From assembly GCA_037129475.1 (NCBI GenBank), contig JBAXUY010000003.1:1-64000 (forward strand): a stretch of DNA of 64,000 bases, written 5' to 3'. A program made the translations under genes and the position numbers. The first letter of the stretch is position 1. Each line of letters starts with the position of its first letter. Positions 47,874-57,054 of this stretch are shown one piece after another. This stretch comes from RGVT01 sp037129475 (GTDB lineage Bacteria > Planctomycetota > Planctomycetia > Pirellulales > UBA1268). A model generated the notes under the pieces. The model worked only from the letters and a program-made list of their open reading frames with translations, was not told the origin of the DNA and ran no database searches.

Positions 47874-48926
47874 TCAGCGACGCCCGACCGTCGAAGGCCG
47901 CACGACGAGTTCGGCCGACTCAACGAGGCTTTTTTTCGGCCGCAACTTCGGGTTAAGAATCGCTTCGATCAAGAGTTGGGCTGCAGCACGACCGATCTCG
48001 CGGACGGGCTCACGAATAGCCGTCAACTGCGCCGATTCCTCGACCGTCTCGATCGTGTCGCCGAGGCAGGCCACCCGCACATCTTCCGGCACCCGAACAC
48101 CACTCGCCCTCAGTGCGTGGAGCATTCGCAGTCCGCAGTTGTCGTTGAGCGCCACGATGGCGTCTGGCCTGCTGCGAAGCTTGGAAAACCTTGCGCCCCA
48201 GCCGGGGTCCACCGGATCACTGACCTCGGCCCAAGTCTCCCACTTCGGGTTGTGATCAAGGCCCAGTTCGCGCAACGTTTTCCGAAAAGCAACATACCGC
48301 ATCGACGTGTATTTGAAGAATCTCTCGCCGACGAATCCAATGCGCGTGCAGCCGAGCCCGGTCAGGTGGTCAAGGAGTCGGCGCATGGCTGGTTGCGGAT
48401 CCCAGCCTGCGGCGAATGCCTTCGGCATGTCAAACGGCACGTCGCCGAAGAAAACGAGCGGGATCCTCTGGCGGATAATCGACGTGTAGCAGTCTTTGCG
48501 GCTTGTGAGCTGGGGCATGGCGATGACGCCATCGACCCGCATCCGCATCAGCGTTTCGATCTCTTGGCGTTCGCGATCCTCGTTCCACGAGTGCACGGTC
48601 AGGAAGGGGAGATAACCGTGCCCGTCCAACACTTCGCGGGTGCCCTCGATCGCATATTGGCCAAACTTGCCCCAGACGCCGCCGAGCACGACGCCGACGA
48701 CATGGGTGCGGCCGGTGATCATGCCGCGGGCCAGATGGTTGGGAATGTAGCCCAGTCGTTTGGCGACGGCCTGCACGCGACTGATTGTTTTGGACGATAT
48801 GCGCAGTTCGGGAGCCCGGCCACTGATAACGAAGGCGGCCGTGGCCCGGGCAACGCCAGCCTCTTCCGCCACCTGCTTGATGGTGACGCGACGCGGGCGG
48901 GTGATCGAGGTGGAATGCATAGTCAT
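47874..48926 (-). CDS. LacI-family transcriptional regulator (350 aa)
   Basis: HTH at the N terminus: VTIKQVAEEAGVARATAAFVISGRAPELRISSKT, then the hinge VQAVAKRLGYIPNHLARGMITGRTHVVG. The effector domain has VDGVIAMPQL, GCTRIGFVGERFF, DAIVALNDNCGLRMLHAL, and VRVACLGDTIETVEESAQLTAIREP, as in sugar-responsive LacI members. Start is ATG at 48924-48926, or the second ATG at 48918-48920; neither has a strong ribosome site. It is the last gene of the minus-strand DUF1080 group (34 nt after DUF1080) and may control the local sugar genes. Confidence 0.85.
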   Translation of the reverse strand: MTMHSTSITRPRRVTIKQVAEEAGVARATAAFVISGRAPELRISSKTISRVQAVAKRLGYIPNHLARGMITGRTHVVGVVLGGVWGKFGQYAIEGTREVLDGHGYLPFLTVHSWNEDRERQEIETLMRMRVDGVIAMPQLTSRKDCYTSIIRQRIPLVFFGDVPFDMPKAFAAGWDPQPAMRRLLDHLTGLGCTRIGFVGERFFKYTSMRYVAFRKTLRELGLDHNPKWETWAEVSDPVDPGWGARFSKLRSRPDAIVALNDNCGLRMLHALRASGVRVPEDVRVACLGDTIETVEESAQLTAIREPVREIGRAAAQLLIEAILNPKLRPKKSLVESAELVVRPSTVGRR

Positions 48927-48960
48927 GAGTGGATCGTGTCGGTGGTCGGTCGAACGCACG

Positions 48961-49593
48961 TCATTCAGTCGTGATCCGGAAGTTCCGCAGCTTTACCGGC
49001 AGGGCGTGATCCTGAAAGCCGATTGCCCCGGTCTTGGGCCGCTGCTTCAAGGGGCCGGCGTCGAGGTCAACTTCGTTGACGACCTCGCCATTCAAGGAAA
49101 CGGTCAACAGGTCACCCTTCACCGCAACCTGCATCGCATTCCACTCGCCAGCAGGCTTGGCTGCGTTCACCTGCGGCGGGATTCCCGGAATGACTCCCCC
49201 TGCGTCGTGATCGGTAAGCTTTGCATCCTTGGGTTTCGAGCCTGAATCGTAGAGCTGCACTTCGATGCCCGACTGCACCGGATTCTTGCGGTCGCCGACA
49301 TGGAAATAAAATCCGCTGTTACCGCCTTTTTGGAATTGATACTCGAACGTGGCAGTGAAGTCGCGGCGGTCCTCGCCGTTGAGCCAGAGGTACATGTCGT
49401 AGCGGGTCCAGCCGGCCTCCCCCTTCCGGGGCTCGAGCGATGCAACGTCGTCGGTCTCGAGCCTCCAGTTGCCCTTCGTCGTCCAGTGTTTTGCGAGGTC
49501 TCCTCCGGCGAGCAGATCGGGAGCCTCTGCGTTGGTGTTGCCGAAGCAGGCCATCATGAGGAAAACAAGGGGCAGAGCGGATCGAAACAGCAT
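48961..49593 (-). CDS. DUF1080 (3-keto-disaccharide hydrolase-like) secreted protein (210 aa)
   Basis: Signal peptide MLFRSALPLVFLMMACFGNT. Concanavalin-like beta-sandwich family (PF06439): YDMYLWLNGEDRRDFTATFEYQFQKGGNSGFYFHVGDRKNPVQSGIEVQLYD, then AGEWNAMQVAVKGDLLTVSLNGEVVNEVDL and GAIGFQDHALPVKLRNFRI. Some members hydrolyse 3-keto-glycosides. ATG at 49591-49593 follows AGGAAACACCC. Upstream of the LacI gene, downstream of the lipoprotein gene on the same strand. Confidence 0.87.
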   Translation of the reverse strand: MLFRSALPLVFLMMACFGNTNAEAPDLLAGGDLAKHWTTKGNWRLETDDVASLEPRKGEAGWTRYDMYLWLNGEDRRDFTATFEYQFQKGGNSGFYFHVGDRKNPVQSGIEVQLYDSGSKPKDAKLTDHDAGGVIPGIPPQVNAAKPAGEWNAMQVAVKGDLLTVSLNGEVVNEVDLDAGPLKQRPKTGAIGFQDHALPVKLRNFRITTE

Positions 49594-49659
49594 TGTGGGT
49601 GTTTCCTCAGGAAGGGAGTTCGAGTCGGCACGCCTCAAGAGGGCGCATTGGCAGACCGG

Positions 49660-50187
49660 TCACGGTGCATCATTGGTCGTTAAATCGAACACGAGATCTC
49701 TCGTTGGGCCAGCGATCGACGCCGAAAGGCCGCTCGAGTCTGGTGAGCTATACCGCTTCGGAACGATATACCTCTCGATCGTCGGGACGGCGGTCATCAC
49801 CTCGACCGTCACCCCGGTCTTGCCCTCTTCGGGGGATCCGAGCGGAAACTGAGCCGGGCGGCCAGTCGACCAAACTGCAAGCAGGGCCACCACGGCGTAG
49901 TCGCCGGGCGGCAGGCCAGGCTTCATACCTGCCTCGCGCATCAAGAACCGGCCATCGGCATCGGTCTCACCAAGCCCTGGGCGGCCCTTTCCGCGCGGAA
50001 TGAACGTGACGCTGGCCCCGGCAACCGGCTTGCCGTCGAGCGTGATCACGCCTTCGACGGGCACGCGTCCATGCCACTCGCCGCAACCGACGGTCAAGAC
50101 AAAAACGGGCGCGACCACGGCCAACGCGCGCACTACACTCCGCGGCAGTTCGGCAGTCCAATCAGTGTGTCGCGTCGTCAAATGCAC
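49660..50187 (-). CDS. Lipoprotein with carboxypeptidase-regulatory-like domain (175 aa)
   Basis: Basic n-region, hydrophobic core (ALAVVAPVFVLTV) and lipobox VGC at Cys35, so a probable lipoprotein. The mature domain is a small beta-sandwich: VEGVITLDGKPVAGASVTFIP, GETDADGRFLM, and GDYAVVALLAVW, the pattern of the transthyretin/carboxypeptidase-regulatory family abundant in planctomycetes. Function unknown. It is 22 nt downstream of the DUF1501 gene. Confidence 0.8.
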   Translation of the reverse strand: MHLTTRHTDWTAELPRSVVRALAVVAPVFVLTVGCGEWHGRVPVEGVITLDGKPVAGASVTFIPRGKGRPGLGETDADGRFLMREAGMKPGLPPGDYAVVALLAVWSTGRPAQFPLGSPEEGKTGVTVEVMTAVPTIERYIVPKRYSSPDSSGLSASIAGPTRDLVFDLTTNDAP

Positions 50188-50209
50188 CCGTCTCCCCGAT
50201 TCCGCCGGC

Positions 50210-51694
50210 TCAGCTGAGCACTGGCTGGATGACGTGTCCGTGAACGTCCGTCAGTCGCCGCTCGATGCCGTTGTTGTAAAACGAGAGCCGGGTGTGGTCG
50301 AGCCCGAGCAGGTGGAGGATCGTGGCATGGAGATCGTAGATGGTGGCCACGTTTTCCACTGCCTTGTAGCCGAATTCGTCGGTCGCCCCGTACGAAAACG
50401 CGCGCTTCACGCCGGCGCCGGCCAGCCACACAGTGAAACCCGACGGATTGTGGTCGCGACCGCTGGCATTCTTTTGGAATGTCGGCATCCGCCCAAACTC
50501 GGTCACGAATGCCACGAGTGTGTCGGCGAGCAAGCCACGGTCCTTCAGATCGCGGAGCAGCCCCGCGACCGGTTGGTCGAGGATCGGCCCGTGCACGCCG
50601 TATTGCTTCACGAGCGTCTTGTGGCCGTCCCAATTGCCGACGCCCTCGCCCATCGCGTAGGCGCCGTTGAAGAGCTGCACGAACCGTACGCCCTTTTCGA
50701 CCAGCCGACGGGCGAGGATGCAGTTCCGGGCAAATCGAGCCTTGACCGAATTCTGCGTGTCGTCGGCGCCGTAGAGTTTGAGCGTCTCGGCCGATTCGTC
50801 GCCAAGGTCGGAAATTCTGGCGGCTGAAAGCTGCATCTTCGCCGCCAATTCATACGCGCTGATCCGCGCCGCGAGATCCGAATCGCCCGGATGGCGGGAA
50901 AGGTGCTCATCGTTGAGCATCTTGATGAAATCGCGGCTGGCGAGGTCGGCCTCCTCGGAGATGGCGGCTGGCCGAAACAGGTTGGGGATCGGCTTGTCGG
51001 CGTTGAAAGGCGTGCCCTGGAACACGGCCGGCAGAAACGCCGATTGCCACTGCCGCGGGCCGATCTGCGGGCCGCCGCGAGGGTCTGGAATCGCCACGAA
51101 GGCGGGCAGATCGTCACAGTCACTTCCCAGTGCGTACGTCACCCAGGCGCCCACGCTCGGGAAGCCATCGAGCGTGAAGCCTGTCGCCATCTGGTTTTCG
51201 GCGGGACCGTGGGTGTTGCTCTTGGCCGTCATCGAATGAATGAAGCACATCTCGTCGGCCATCTCGCCGAGCAAAGGCAGGAGGTCGCTCGTCATTTTGC
51301 CGCTCTGGCCACGCGGCTTGAACTCCCACTGCGGCTTGATCAGGTTTCCCTGCTCACCCTGAAACGTGATCAGCTTTTCGCCGCCAGCGACTGGCATCGG
51401 GGTGTCGTGACGCTTGACGAGCTCCGGCTTGTAGTCGAACGAATCGACGTGGGAGAGCGCGCCCGAGCAGAAAATCATCAGTACGTTTTTCGCCTTGGGC
51501 GCGAAGTGCGGCTTCCTCGCGGCGTAGGGCCGCGCCGGATCGATGAGCGGGCGAATCGGCGGATCGGCACCGAGCAGCCTCTGCTGGTGAAGGATCGCCG
51601 CCAAGGCGATGCCGCCGAGGCCGGTGCCGCCGAATTGGAGGAATCCACGGCGATCCAGCATCCTCCGGCCAGCATGGGAAAGGTCGTGTCGCAT
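50210..51694 (-). CDS. DUF1501 domain protein with Tat-like signal (494 aa)
   Basis: N terminus MRHDLSHAGRRMLDRRGFLQ carries a twin-arginine signal (DRRGFLQFGG). Then the DUF1501 core: AKNVLMIFCSGALSHVDSFDYKPEL, GPAENQMATGFTLDGFPSVGAWVTYALGS, FAIPDPRGGPQIGPRQWQSAF-like segment, KGVRFVQLFNGAYAMGEGVGNWDGHK, and LVAFVTEFGRMPTFQ. The family belongs to the alkaline-phosphatase-like fold and is typically encoded next to PSD1 proteins, as here (17 nt). ATG at 51692-51694. Function unproven; probable polymer degradation or exported enzyme. Confidence 0.92.
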   Translation of the reverse strand: MRHDLSHAGRRMLDRRGFLQFGGTGLGGIALAAILHQQRLLGADPPIRPLIDPARPYAARKPHFAPKAKNVLMIFCSGALSHVDSFDYKPELVKRHDTPMPVAGGEKLITFQGEQGNLIKPQWEFKPRGQSGKMTSDLLPLLGEMADEMCFIHSMTAKSNTHGPAENQMATGFTLDGFPSVGAWVTYALGSDCDDLPAFVAIPDPRGGPQIGPRQWQSAFLPAVFQGTPFNADKPIPNLFRPAAISEEADLASRDFIKMLNDEHLSRHPGDSDLAARISAYELAAKMQLSAARISDLGDESAETLKLYGADDTQNSVKARFARNCILARRLVEKGVRFVQLFNGAYAMGEGVGNWDGHKTLVKQYGVHGPILDQPVAGLLRDLKDRGLLADTLVAFVTEFGRMPTFQKNASGRDHNPSGFTVWLAGAGVKRAFSYGATDEFGYKAVENVATIYDLHATILHLLGLDHTRLSFYNNGIERRLTDVHGHVIQPVLS

Positions 51695-51711
51695 GGATGC
51701 GATGCTCCGAT

Positions 51712-54591
51712 TCAATAGACCGTGATGAATTCGCTGGCATTGAAGAGGCTGCGACACAGCATCGGGAGACCGTGCCGGTCGACGAGCTGCCGCCCCGCGG
51801 CCTGTTCGGCGGGCGTCGCATCTCGGCCGAAAGCCAGGAGCACCGCCCGGCCAACCTGCTTTGCAGAGTCCTCACCAACCTCCCGCCTCACCCGCTCTGC
51901 GAACCGCATGGCCTGGTCGAGGAGAAACTCCCCGTTGAGCATATTGAGCGCCTGAAGCGGCGTGGTGCTGACCGTCCGCTTGGGCTGCACCTGCCCCGCA
52001 TCGGGGCAGTCGAACGCCCCGAAGAAGGAATCCAGTTCAGCTCGGGGCTTGCTCTGGTAGACCATGCGGCGAAAGTCGTCCTGCGAGAAGGTCGTCTTCG
52101 TGACGTAGACCTTCACATAGTTGCCGTTGGGCTCGAAGAGGTCGAAACCCGGCCCGCCTGTCTTCGGATCGAGGCTGCCGCTCACGGCCAGGATCGAGTC
52201 GCGAAGCGGCTCGGCCTCGAGCCGCCGAGGCGGATAACGCCAGAGAAGGCGGCTGTCTGAATCCACGGCCAGACTTTCGGGCCGGGCTGCGCTCGACTGC
52301 CGGTACGTGCGGCTCGTGACGATCAGCCGGTGCACGGCCTTGAGCCTCCAGCCACCGTCGATCAACTCACTCGCGAGCCAATCGAGGAGTTCCGGGTGGC
52401 TGGGCCTGCCGCCGTTGACGCCGAGGTCGCTGGGGGTATCGACGAAGCCGTTACCGAAATGGTAGTGCCAGAGACGATTCACGATCACCCGCGCAGTGAG
52501 CGGATTGTCATTCGCCGCGATCCAGTCGGCGAGCCTGGCACGACGATCCTTTTCAGGCGCCTCAAAATCGAGCTGCCACGGCGCGCCGAACTTCGTCAGC
52601 CCGCCGGGCGGCACCTCCTCGCGTGGCGCCATTGGATCACCCCGAAAAAAGCGATGGGTTTTTGGAGGCTTTGCGTTGAATATGCCCACATACGCTTTGG
52701 GCGCTTCCTTGATCGCGGCCAGCCGCTTCTCGGCATCGCTTACAGACGCGACGAGGCTTTCGGCCTCGGCGCGTTCGTTGGGGGAGAGATCGGCGGCCAT
52801 TTTGAGGGCCGGCGCCTCGCTGCCGTACGGAATGCGATCGGCATCGCTGGCCACGACCGTCCACTTTTCAGCATCCTCCGAAACGGCCACCTCGTATTTC
52901 GTGGGCACCCGATCGGAGTAGGTCGCGGCTGGACTCCGATCCCGGCTCCAGGTGACCCGAGCCACGTCCCGCAGCTCTTTGAGTTCGAGCTGCACCCATC
53001 CTTTGCCGGCCTCGTCGGAAATCCACGATCTCCCGTTGCCATACAGCCCGTCGTTGACGTGCGCGAGCTTATGGAAGGGGTTGCCCTCCTTCTGAAAGAC
53101 GCCCGACGCCGTCGGTTTCGCGCCTTTGGCCACGTTGCTTCCATCCGTGGCGAAGACATCGATCTCGTCGATGCACGGTTCGCCTCCGGTCGTCGCCTTG
53201 ACCGTGAACCGGACGAACCTGGCGGTCACCGCCGGGAATGACTCCACGTTTTCACGCGCCGAGACCTGTGGACGATGGATGACAATCTTGCCCGCCGACT
53301 GGAGTTCGACGAGCCGCCCACGATCGCTGTTCAACTCCTGCTCGAGGGCGGCAATCTTCTGCCGACGTTCCTGCTCGTGCGCAGCGGAGAGATACGGACG
53401 CTCGCCGTGCAGGACTCCCTCGAAAACGGCCTTGAGCCGGTAGTAGTCGGCCTGAGGCAGTGGGTCAAACTTGTGGTCGTGGCACCGCGCGCAGCCGACC
53501 GTAAGACCCAGAAATGTTGAACCGACGGTGCTCACCATGTCATGGAGTTCGTCGGCACGCTGGTTCGCGGTCAGAACGGGGTCGGGTGATCCGACCCGGT
53601 CTTTCGGTCCGCCCACCAAGAATCCGGTAGCCGGATGCACGCCGAGCGTGTCGCCGGCCAGTTGCTCGCGAATGAACTGGTCGTAGGGCTTGTCGGAATT
53701 AAACGAATCGATCACCCAATCACGATAGGGCCAGGCGTTCGTTCGGGCCTTGTTCATTTCGAAGCCGTCGCTCTCCGCGAACCTCACGACGTCGAGCCAA
53801 TGCCGCGCCCAGCGCTCGCCGTAGTGGGGGGACGCCAGAAGCCGGTTCACCAGGTCCTGGTAAGCTGCTTCCCCACCGCCCGGCGAACGGCATGCGGTCT
53901 CAAAGGCAGCGATCTCCTCCGGCGTGGGTGGCAGACCGATGAGGTCGAACGACACCCTGCGGATCAGCGTGCGCGGATCGGCTTCGGGATTGAATACCAG
54001 CTTGCTCGCGGCGAGCTTCGCCGCTATGAACGCGTCGACAGGGTTGGAGGCCTGCATCTCATCGTCGGAGCGCGGTACCTCCGGCCGCCTGATTGGCTGA
54101 AACGCCCAGTGACCGGAACCTTTTTCGACTTTCGCGGATGCCGCGGGCAGCATGGACGCCGGCAGCGTTGCCACGTCGTCAGGCCAGACCGCGCCCGCCT
54201 CGATCCATTCCCGGACGAGCCGCTGCTCGTTGGCCGAGAGAGGCGGGCCTTCCGCCGGCATCCGCATCTCCTTGTCATCAGTACTGATCCGCACGAAGAG
54301 TTCGCTCTCCACCGGATTTCCGACCACGATGCCCGCCGTGCCGGAGTCACCCCCCTTCATCGCCTGCTCGCGCCGATCGATCCGAAACCCGCTTTCGGCC
54401 GACTCCGGGCCATGGCAGGCCGCACACTTCGCCGCGAGCAGCGGCGCGATGGCGTCTCGGAATTGGTTGTCCGCGTCGCCCTGAATCGCCTCAGCCCGAG
54501 CGTTCAAGCGACCGGAGAACACAGGGCAGACGACGAGCAGCATCGCCCCACTCGCCACCGCGGCGTTCATCACGCGTTGCAAACCCGCCAT
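51712..54591 (-). CDS. PSD1 and planctomycete cytochrome c domain protein, DUF1549/DUF1553 (959 aa)
   Basis: Secreted heme protein. Signal near the N terminus (VMNAAVASGAMLLVVCPVFS); PSCyt1 domain with heme site CAACHGPES near 57; DUF1549 (about 170-390; DAFIAAKLAASKLVFNPEADPRTLIRRVSFD-type start, GERWARHWLDVVRFAESDGFEMNK); an inserted F5/8-type-C/discoidin-like beta domain near 470-600 (ARFVRFTVKATTGGEPCIDEIDVFATDG); and DUF1553 (about 690-940; ADWIAANDNPLTARVIVNRLW). The ATG at 54589-54591 with AAGG eight bases ahead is chosen over earlier Met codons. Paired with DUF1501. Confidence 0.9.
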   Translation of the reverse strand: MAGLQRVMNAAVASGAMLLVVCPVFSGRLNARAEAIQGDADNQFRDAIAPLLAAKCAACHGPESAESGFRIDRREQAMKGGDSGTAGIVVGNPVESELFVRISTDDKEMRMPAEGPPLSANEQRLVREWIEAGAVWPDDVATLPASMLPAASAKVEKGSGHWAFQPIRRPEVPRSDDEMQASNPVDAFIAAKLAASKLVFNPEADPRTLIRRVSFDLIGLPPTPEEIAAFETACRSPGGGEAAYQDLVNRLLASPHYGERWARHWLDVVRFAESDGFEMNKARTNAWPYRDWVIDSFNSDKPYDQFIREQLAGDTLGVHPATGFLVGGPKDRVGSPDPVLTANQRADELHDMVSTVGSTFLGLTVGCARCHDHKFDPLPQADYYRLKAVFEGVLHGERPYLSAAHEQERRQKIAALEQELNSDRGRLVELQSAGKIVIHRPQVSARENVESFPAVTARFVRFTVKATTGGEPCIDEIDVFATDGSNVAKGAKPTASGVFQKEGNPFHKLAHVNDGLYGNGRSWISDEAGKGWVQLELKELRDVARVTWSRDRSPAATYSDRVPTKYEVAVSEDAEKWTVVASDADRIPYGSEAPALKMAADLSPNERAEAESLVASVSDAEKRLAAIKEAPKAYVGIFNAKPPKTHRFFRGDPMAPREEVPPGGLTKFGAPWQLDFEAPEKDRRARLADWIAANDNPLTARVIVNRLWHYHFGNGFVDTPSDLGVNGGRPSHPELLDWLASELIDGGWRLKAVHRLIVTSRTYRQSSAARPESLAVDSDSRLLWRYPPRRLEAEPLRDSILAVSGSLDPKTGGPGFDLFEPNGNYVKVYVTKTTFSQDDFRRMVYQSKPRAELDSFFGAFDCPDAGQVQPKRTVSTTPLQALNMLNGEFLLDQAMRFAERVRREVGEDSAKQVGRAVLLAFGRDATPAEQAAGRQLVDRHGLPMLCRSLFNASEFITVY

Positions 54592-54843
54592 GGGAGAACC
54601 TTGTCGTCCGTGGTACATGTCGGACTTTTTGATTGTATCGTCCCCCGACTCCGCCGGTCCCATGGCATCCGCAGGAAAACTGTTACGTTTTTGCGACCCA
54701 TCCTCGCCGGCCCGTCGCGGATTCTGCATGCTTTACCGCTCCCGAGACTAGCATGGATTAGCTACCATGCACTATCGATCTCGTAGCGCGACGTCCCGGT
54801 GCCGTCTGAAGTCGTCGCCATTCATCGCCGGGAGCACGTGCGC

Positions 54844-56124
54844 ATGCATCTGGATCGACGTCGATTTCTGAGGGGCGCTGGATCGATCATCGCCCTTCCG
54901 GCGCTCGGATCGTTCGGCTTCCGTCGGTTCGCGGCAGCGGCGGCGGCGAGCGTGCGGCCCAAGCGCATGATCTTCATCGGATTTGGCTGGGGGATCACGG
55001 AGGAGACATGGCTTCCCGACAAGACACAGACGGGCGTTGACTGGGCGCTGCCCGATGGCCTCCAGCCACTCGCGAGGCATCGCAACCAGATCACGATCGT
55101 CCAAAACACCTTCCATCAGCACTCGACCGACCCGCATGCGTGCAGCACGTTCTGGCTTACGGGGGCGAACAAGTTCGGAGTGCCAGGCAAAAGCTTCTCC
55201 AACACGATTTCGGTCGACCAGGTGGCGGCGGAACAGTTTGGCAGGGACACAAGGCTGACGTCGCTGACCCTGAGCGGCCCAGCCGACAGCCACGGCCCTG
55301 GCCTCTCGCTCGCCTGGAATCGACAGGGAAAGCCGGTGGCCGGCCTCGAAAACCCTGTGGTCGCCTTTCACAGGCTTTTTTCGGATGAAGCAACGTCGCT
55401 GGAGAAGCGCCAGGCGGATCTCAAAAACCAGCGGAGTGTGCTCGACGTAGTCCTCGAGGATGCCCGTGATCTTGAGCGCGGCCTGAGCCGCGATGACGTG
55501 GACAAGCTGCGTGAGTATTTCGAGTCGATCCGCGACATCGAGACCCGCCTCGCCAAGGAGGAGCAGTGGCTCGCCGTTCCCAAGGCCAAGCCAGCCGAGG
55601 CGATGCCTGAACCAGGCAACAGCATGAAGGGCGACCGGCAGGTCGGCGTGATGTATGACCTCATGGTCGCGGCCCTGCAGACCGAAGCGACCCGGGTGGC
55701 GACCTACCGACAGCCAGCGCAGCTCTTCATCGACGGCCTGGGCATCCCTTTCAATGGGCACAATCTCAGTCACTATACGCCCGGGCCGCGCATGGAGGCG
55801 AGCCAGGTCCGCGACCGCGGCATGTCGACCGTGCTCGCACACTTGATCGACCGGCTCAAGGCGGTCAAGGAGCCCGATGGTTCGAGCCTGTTCGACCACA
55901 CGAGCGTGGTTTTCGGTTCGAACGTCCGCAGCCAGCATTACCTGGAGAACTGCCCCACACTGCTCACCGGCGGCGGCGCTGGGATCAAACTCGGCCACCA
56001 CGTCGTTTTGGCCGATCCGAAGACACCCCTGTGCAACGTATTCCTCACGTTGCTCAAAGGAGTCGGCATCGAAACCCCTTCGTTCGGTGACTCCACGGGA
56101 ATCATCGACGAATTGATGGCGTGA
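54844..56124 (+). CDS. DUF1552 domain protein (426 aa)
   Basis: Starts MHLDRRRFLRGAGSIIALPALGSFG, a Tat-type signal. DUF1552 blocks: RMIFIGFGWGITEETWLPD, HSTDPHACSTFWLTGANKF, KSFSNTISVDQVAAEQFG, and LVAALQTEATRVATYRQP; SSLFDHTSVVFGSNVRSQHYLENCPTLLTGGGAGIKLG near the end. The family is related to DUF1501 (alkaline-phosphatase-like fold) and usually pairs with cytochrome/DUF1592 partners; here it diverges from the PSD1 gene instead. ATG 54844 has GGGAG 11 bases upstream. Confidence 0.9.
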   Translation: MHLDRRRFLRGAGSIIALPALGSFGFRRFAAAAAASVRPKRMIFIGFGWGITEETWLPDKTQTGVDWALPDGLQPLARHRNQITIVQNTFHQHSTDPHACSTFWLTGANKFGVPGKSFSNTISVDQVAAEQFGRDTRLTSLTLSGPADSHGPGLSLAWNRQGKPVAGLENPVVAFHRLFSDEATSLEKRQADLKNQRSVLDVVLEDARDLERGLSRDDVDKLREYFESIRDIETRLAKEEQWLAVPKAKPAEAMPEPGNSMKGDRQVGVMYDLMVAALQTEATRVATYRQPAQLFIDGLGIPFNGHNLSHYTPGPRMEASQVRDRGMSTVLAHLIDRLKAVKEPDGSSLFDHTSVVFGSNVRSQHYLENCPTLLTGGGAGIKLGHHVVLADPKTPLCNVFLTLLKGVGIETPSFGDSTGIIDELMA

Positions 56125-56135
56125 GCCGCAGGCCG

Positions 56136-56163
56136 TTGACTGAAGGCGACTGTATTTTATATT
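56136..56163 (+). promoter_or_regulatory. Sigma-70-type promoter for the SDR/cyclase/MFS operon
   Basis: TTGACT (56136-56141), 16-bp spacer, TATATT (56158-56163). This is the best -35/-10 match seen in the window, in an AT-rich island otherwise rare here, 105 bp upstream of the SDR start. The AT-rich core TGTATTTTATATTTATTC (56151-56168) recurs in similar form near 61081-61101. Confidence 0.55.
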
Positions 56164-56268
56164 TATTCTCCCATGCCTTTCGGCAGCCATCGTGGCAGCT
56201 TGTTCGGGAGGCGCCTCTCCGTGGTCGATGGGGTTGAAGATCGAGAGGCTTTTGCGGAAGGACAGTCC

Positions 56269-57051
56269 ATGAAACTCGGGAACAAGGTCGCCATCGTCAC
56301 CGGCGGGGCCTCCGGTATCGGCAAAGGGATCTGCCTGGCATTCGCCAAGGAAGGGGCGAAGGTCTGTGTGGTCGATGTGGATGCAGATCGCGGTGCAAAA
56401 GTCGTCGACCACCTCAAGACCGCCGGCGCGGCGGCTTGTTTCGTCAGGGCCGACGTGGGCGAAGAGCCGGATGTCGTTCGCTATGTGGCCGACACGGTGG
56501 CGACGTTCGGCCGCGTGGACATCATGGTGAACAACGCTGCCGTCATCCAGCAAGCGAAGGTCGTCGACTTGGATGTGGCGGAGTGGGATCGCATCCTCAA
56601 GAACAATCTGCGGAGTGTGTTCCTGGGTAGCAAGTATGCCGCCCGACAGATGATCAAGCAGGGCGGGGGAGGGCGGATCATCAACATTTCCTCGATCCAC
56701 GCCGAGCTCTCGGAACCCCAGGCGGCTGCCTACACGGCCTCGAAGGGGGGCATCAATGCGTTCACTCGCACCCTGGCGACGGAACTCGCGCCCCACAAGA
56801 TCACGGCCAACGTGCTCCAGCCGGGGGCCACGTTCACGGAACTCACCGTTCCGATGTACACGCCCGCCGTCAAGAAGGCGCTGTTCGAGCGAGTTCCGCT
56901 GAAGGCGATCGCCAACGTCGAAGACATCGCCTGCGGCGTCGTCTTCATGGCCTCCGACGAGGCGTGGTACATGACCGGCTCGACCATGACGATCGACGGC
57001 GGCTATGTGATGGACGGCTCGCTCCCGGGAGCCGCCTATTGGACGGAGTAG
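56269..57051 (+). CDS. SDR-family NAD(P)-dependent oxidoreductase (260 aa)
   Basis: Classical short-chain dehydrogenase. Cofactor motif VTGGASGIGKG (10-20), an acidic residue after beta2 (VVDVDADRG: prefers NAD), NNAAV, catalytic Ser in IINISSIHAEL, and YxxxK as AAYTASKGG. ATG at 56269 follows GGAAGGA; the open frame starts earlier but that part is the leader. First gene of a tight set: the cyclase-like gene starts 3 nt later. Probably oxidises a sugar or sugar acid for uptake by the MFS carrier; substrate unknown. Confidence 0.9.
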   Translation: MKLGNKVAIVTGGASGIGKGICLAFAKEGAKVCVVDVDADRGAKVVDHLKTAGAAACFVRADVGEEPDVVRYVADTVATFGRVDIMVNNAAVIQQAKVVDLDVAEWDRILKNNLRSVFLGSKYAARQMIKQGGGGRIINISSIHAELSEPQAAAYTASKGGINAFTRTLATELAPHKITANVLQPGATFTELTVPMYTPAVKKALFERVPLKAIANVEDIACGVVFMASDEAWYMTGSTMTIDGGYVMDGSLPGAAYWTE

Positions 57052-57054
57052 GCA

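Noticed and set aside
47627..47923. N-terminal extension of the methyltransferase reading frame
   Set aside because: It runs antisense through the xylA/xylR remnant and encodes no recognisable domain; the true start is likely near 47626.
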